Positions 23,436 to 24,474 of a stretch of DNA of 24,474 nt are shown here, one piece after another (position 1 is the first letter of the stretch; every line of letters begins with the position of its first letter). The notes under the pieces were generated by a model, which saw only the letters and a program-made list of their open reading frames with translations, was not told the origin of the DNA and ran no database searches. Source of the stretch: an uncultured Azospirillum sp. (lineage in GTDB: Bacteria > Pseudomonadota > Alphaproteobacteria > RF32 > CAG-239); NCBI GenBank assembly GCA_946184595.1, contig CAMHFM010000001.1, forward strand, positions 1-24,474, read 5' to 3'. A program made the translations under genes and the position numbers.

Positions 23436-23662
23436 AGTTTCTCCAAAAGTTCTACAAGTTCATTCTGTGAGGGGTGTGAATATTTGGTTTCCCCGATAAA
23501 AATATTTGGGCCGTCTTGGCATGAATTTGTGCATCTGCACCCTAATAACTCTATTGAAATATCTTTATTATTTTCCCGAATATAGTTTTCTAAAAAGGCA
23601 AGAGTCTTATCATTTCCTCGTACGTAACAAGAACTACCTAAACAAACTTTAATAACAGTCAT
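23432..23662 (-). CDS. Small thioredoxin-like [2Fe-2S] ferredoxin, first gene of operon
   Basis: A 76-residue protein with C7-x4-C12 (CLGSSC) and C44-x3-C48 (CTNSC), plus an extra C42. It has the same NuoE-like pattern as the 86-residue protein at 20295-20555, but is clearly diverged from it (VKICQGTTCFVMGG versus IKVCLGSSCYVRGN at the first motif). It probably delivers electrons to, or reads out, the sensory hydrogenase with which it overlaps by 4 bases. A GAGG ribosome binding site lies before the ATG, and a good promoter is upstream. Confidence 0.85.
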   Translation of the reverse strand: MTVIKVCLGSSCYVRGNDKTLAFLENYIRENNKDISIELLGCRCTNSCQDGPNIFIGETKYSHPSQNELVELLEKL

Positions 23663-23689
23663 TACATCCTCTTTTATGATTTTTTTTCA

Positions 23690-23718
23690 CATATAACTTG
23701 GTGTATGCGTAAAATCAA
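23690..23718 (-). promoter_or_regulatory. Promoter of the six-gene hydrogenase-adhE operon
   Basis: On the minus strand: TTGATT (23718-23713), exact 17-base spacer, TATATG (23695-23690), 28 bases before the first ATG. No second promoter is obvious in the short or absent gaps downstream, so the genes to 16222 probably form one 7.4-kb transcript. I see no clear Rex or FNR dyad. Confidence 0.6.
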
Positions 23719-23743
23719 GCAGAAAATATGCATCATAAAGCTT

Positions 23744-24474
23744 TTATTTTATAAAATTTTCAATACTTTTATAGAGATCTTCTTGGTTTTTTTGTATCTC
23801 AAAATTATGTTCGCTGCTTTTAACAACCGTATATGAGGCTTTAGGCATTATTCGGACCAAGTTTTTTACATCATCTGCCGCAATAATAATATCTTTATCG
23901 CCAGCAATAATAAGCGTTTTGGCTGTAATTGCCGGAGCCAAAGTATAAGCATTGTAAGATTTACTGTTAGTAACAACATTGTAAGGAATAACAGCTGTTT
24001 TATTAATCTTTGTATCAGTATATTCATAAGAGCCGTTTTGTTTCCATAATCGGCAAAATTCAGATAAGTTTTTCATACAAGATTTTTCCCAAAGATCCCC
24101 GCTGATAACCGGCGCAATCGGAACCAATATATTAACTTTTTCCGGATGACGGGCGCTGTATTGCAAAACAGATGCACCACCTAAAGAGTGTCCGGAAAGA
24201 GCAAAAGGTTCGCTATAAAAAGGTTGTTTTTTAGCCCAATCAATAACGGTTTCTAAATCTTCCGTAAAGGTTGATAAAAGAACTTTCTGTACATCGTTGC
24301 CACTTTTACCTAAAGAGTAACGACTGTCAAAAGTAATGACGACATAATGATGTGCAAGAAAAGCTTGTTTTGCCGTTTGAATGACTTGATGATCCATATT
24401 TGAGGCCAATCCATGTTGAATAAAAGCTAATTTTTTATAAGAAGCATTTTTCAATCCATCAACTTTGACATAGA
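23744..24474 (-). CDS. Alpha/beta hydrolase, 5' end beyond the window
   Basis: A serine hydrolase of the alpha/beta fold, class unknown. Visible parts: HGL oxyanion-type strand turn near the N-terminus, nucleophile elbow GHSLGGAS, an Asp in IIAGDKDII, and the catalytic His in SSEHNFE near the C-terminus. The layout is that of small esterase/acyl hydrolases. The frame stays open to the right edge (YVKVDGLKNAS before the HGL strand) and has no ATG, so the true start lies outside. A TTG at 24454 could be read as a start but would cut off this strand. It ends 81 bases before the next gene on the same strand, with no clear terminator between. Confidence 0.8.
   Translation of the reverse strand, partial: YVKVDGLKNASYKKLAFIQHGLASNMDHQVIQTAKQAFLAHHYVVITFDSRYSLGKSGNDVQKVLLSTFTEDLETVIDWAKKQPFYSEPFALSGHSLGGASVLQYSARHPEKVNILVPIAPVISGDLWEKSCMKNLSEFCRLWKQNGSYEYTDTKINKTAVIPYNVVTNSKSYNAYTLAPAITAKTLIIAGDKDIIIAADDVKNLVRIMPKASYTVVKSSEHNFEIQKNQEDLYKSIENFIK

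Noticed and set aside
12226..23662. Hydrogenase maturation genes hydE, hydF and hydG
   Set aside because: I looked for radical-SAM CxxxCxxC and GTPase motifs among the genes here and found none. They must lie elsewhere if the enzymes are active.
24452..24454. TTG start making the alpha/beta hydrolase complete
   Set aside because: The frame continues to the window edge with plausible strand residues, and no ribosome binding site is seen before the TTG.

Overview
The window looks like a chromosomal segment from an AT-rich, Gram-negative, anaerobic fermenter. A type V autotransporter shows an outer membrane. Three [FeFe] hydrogenases, AdhE and many Fe-S proteins show fermentation with H2 and ethanol. 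GANTC sites (the CcrM methylation motif of Alphaproteobacteria) are concentrated in the intergenic DNA. I infer a host-associated, gut-type alphaproteobacterium. No rRNA, tRNA or other taxonomic marker is present to prove it.

Layout. Positions 1-374 (-) hold the 5' part of an unrecognised gene. Positions 375-677 form a regulatory intergenic region with two dyads, a strong terminator and the htpX promoter. Positions 678-1520 (+) encode the membrane protease HtpX. Positions 1521-1970 are an AT-rich control region with nine GANTC sites. Positions 1971-10478 (+) encode a 2835-residue autotransporter adhesin with Pmp-like GGA[IVL] repeats and a C-terminal beta-barrel. A bidirectional terminator follows, then a HAD-family hydrolase (-) and, divergent from it, a nucleoside deaminase (+).

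Energy metabolism fills the right half as two convergent operons. On the + strand, 12226-16158 encodes a HydC-HydB-HydA trimer, the electron-bifurcating group A3 type that makes H2 from NADH plus reduced ferredoxin. On the - strand, one promoter at about 23690-23718 leads a tightly packed six-gene operon. It runs: small [2Fe-2S] protein, PAS-containing sensory (group C) hydrogenase, PP2C/SpoIIE-type phosphatase, second small [2Fe-2S] protein, group B hydrogenase, adhE. The two operons meet at one perfect bidirectional terminator (16175-16206). A 5'-incomplete alpha/beta hydrolase (-) closes the window.

How they fit together: HydABC and AdhE are the two main NADH-consuming exits of fermentation (H2 or ethanol). 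The sensory hydrogenase with its PAS domain, next to a phosphatase and co-transcribed with adhE, looks like an H2- or redox-sensing module that could balance the two exits. The second theme is possible methylation-linked control. GANTC sites crowd the region before the giant surface protein and overlap the -35 boxes of several predicted promoters.
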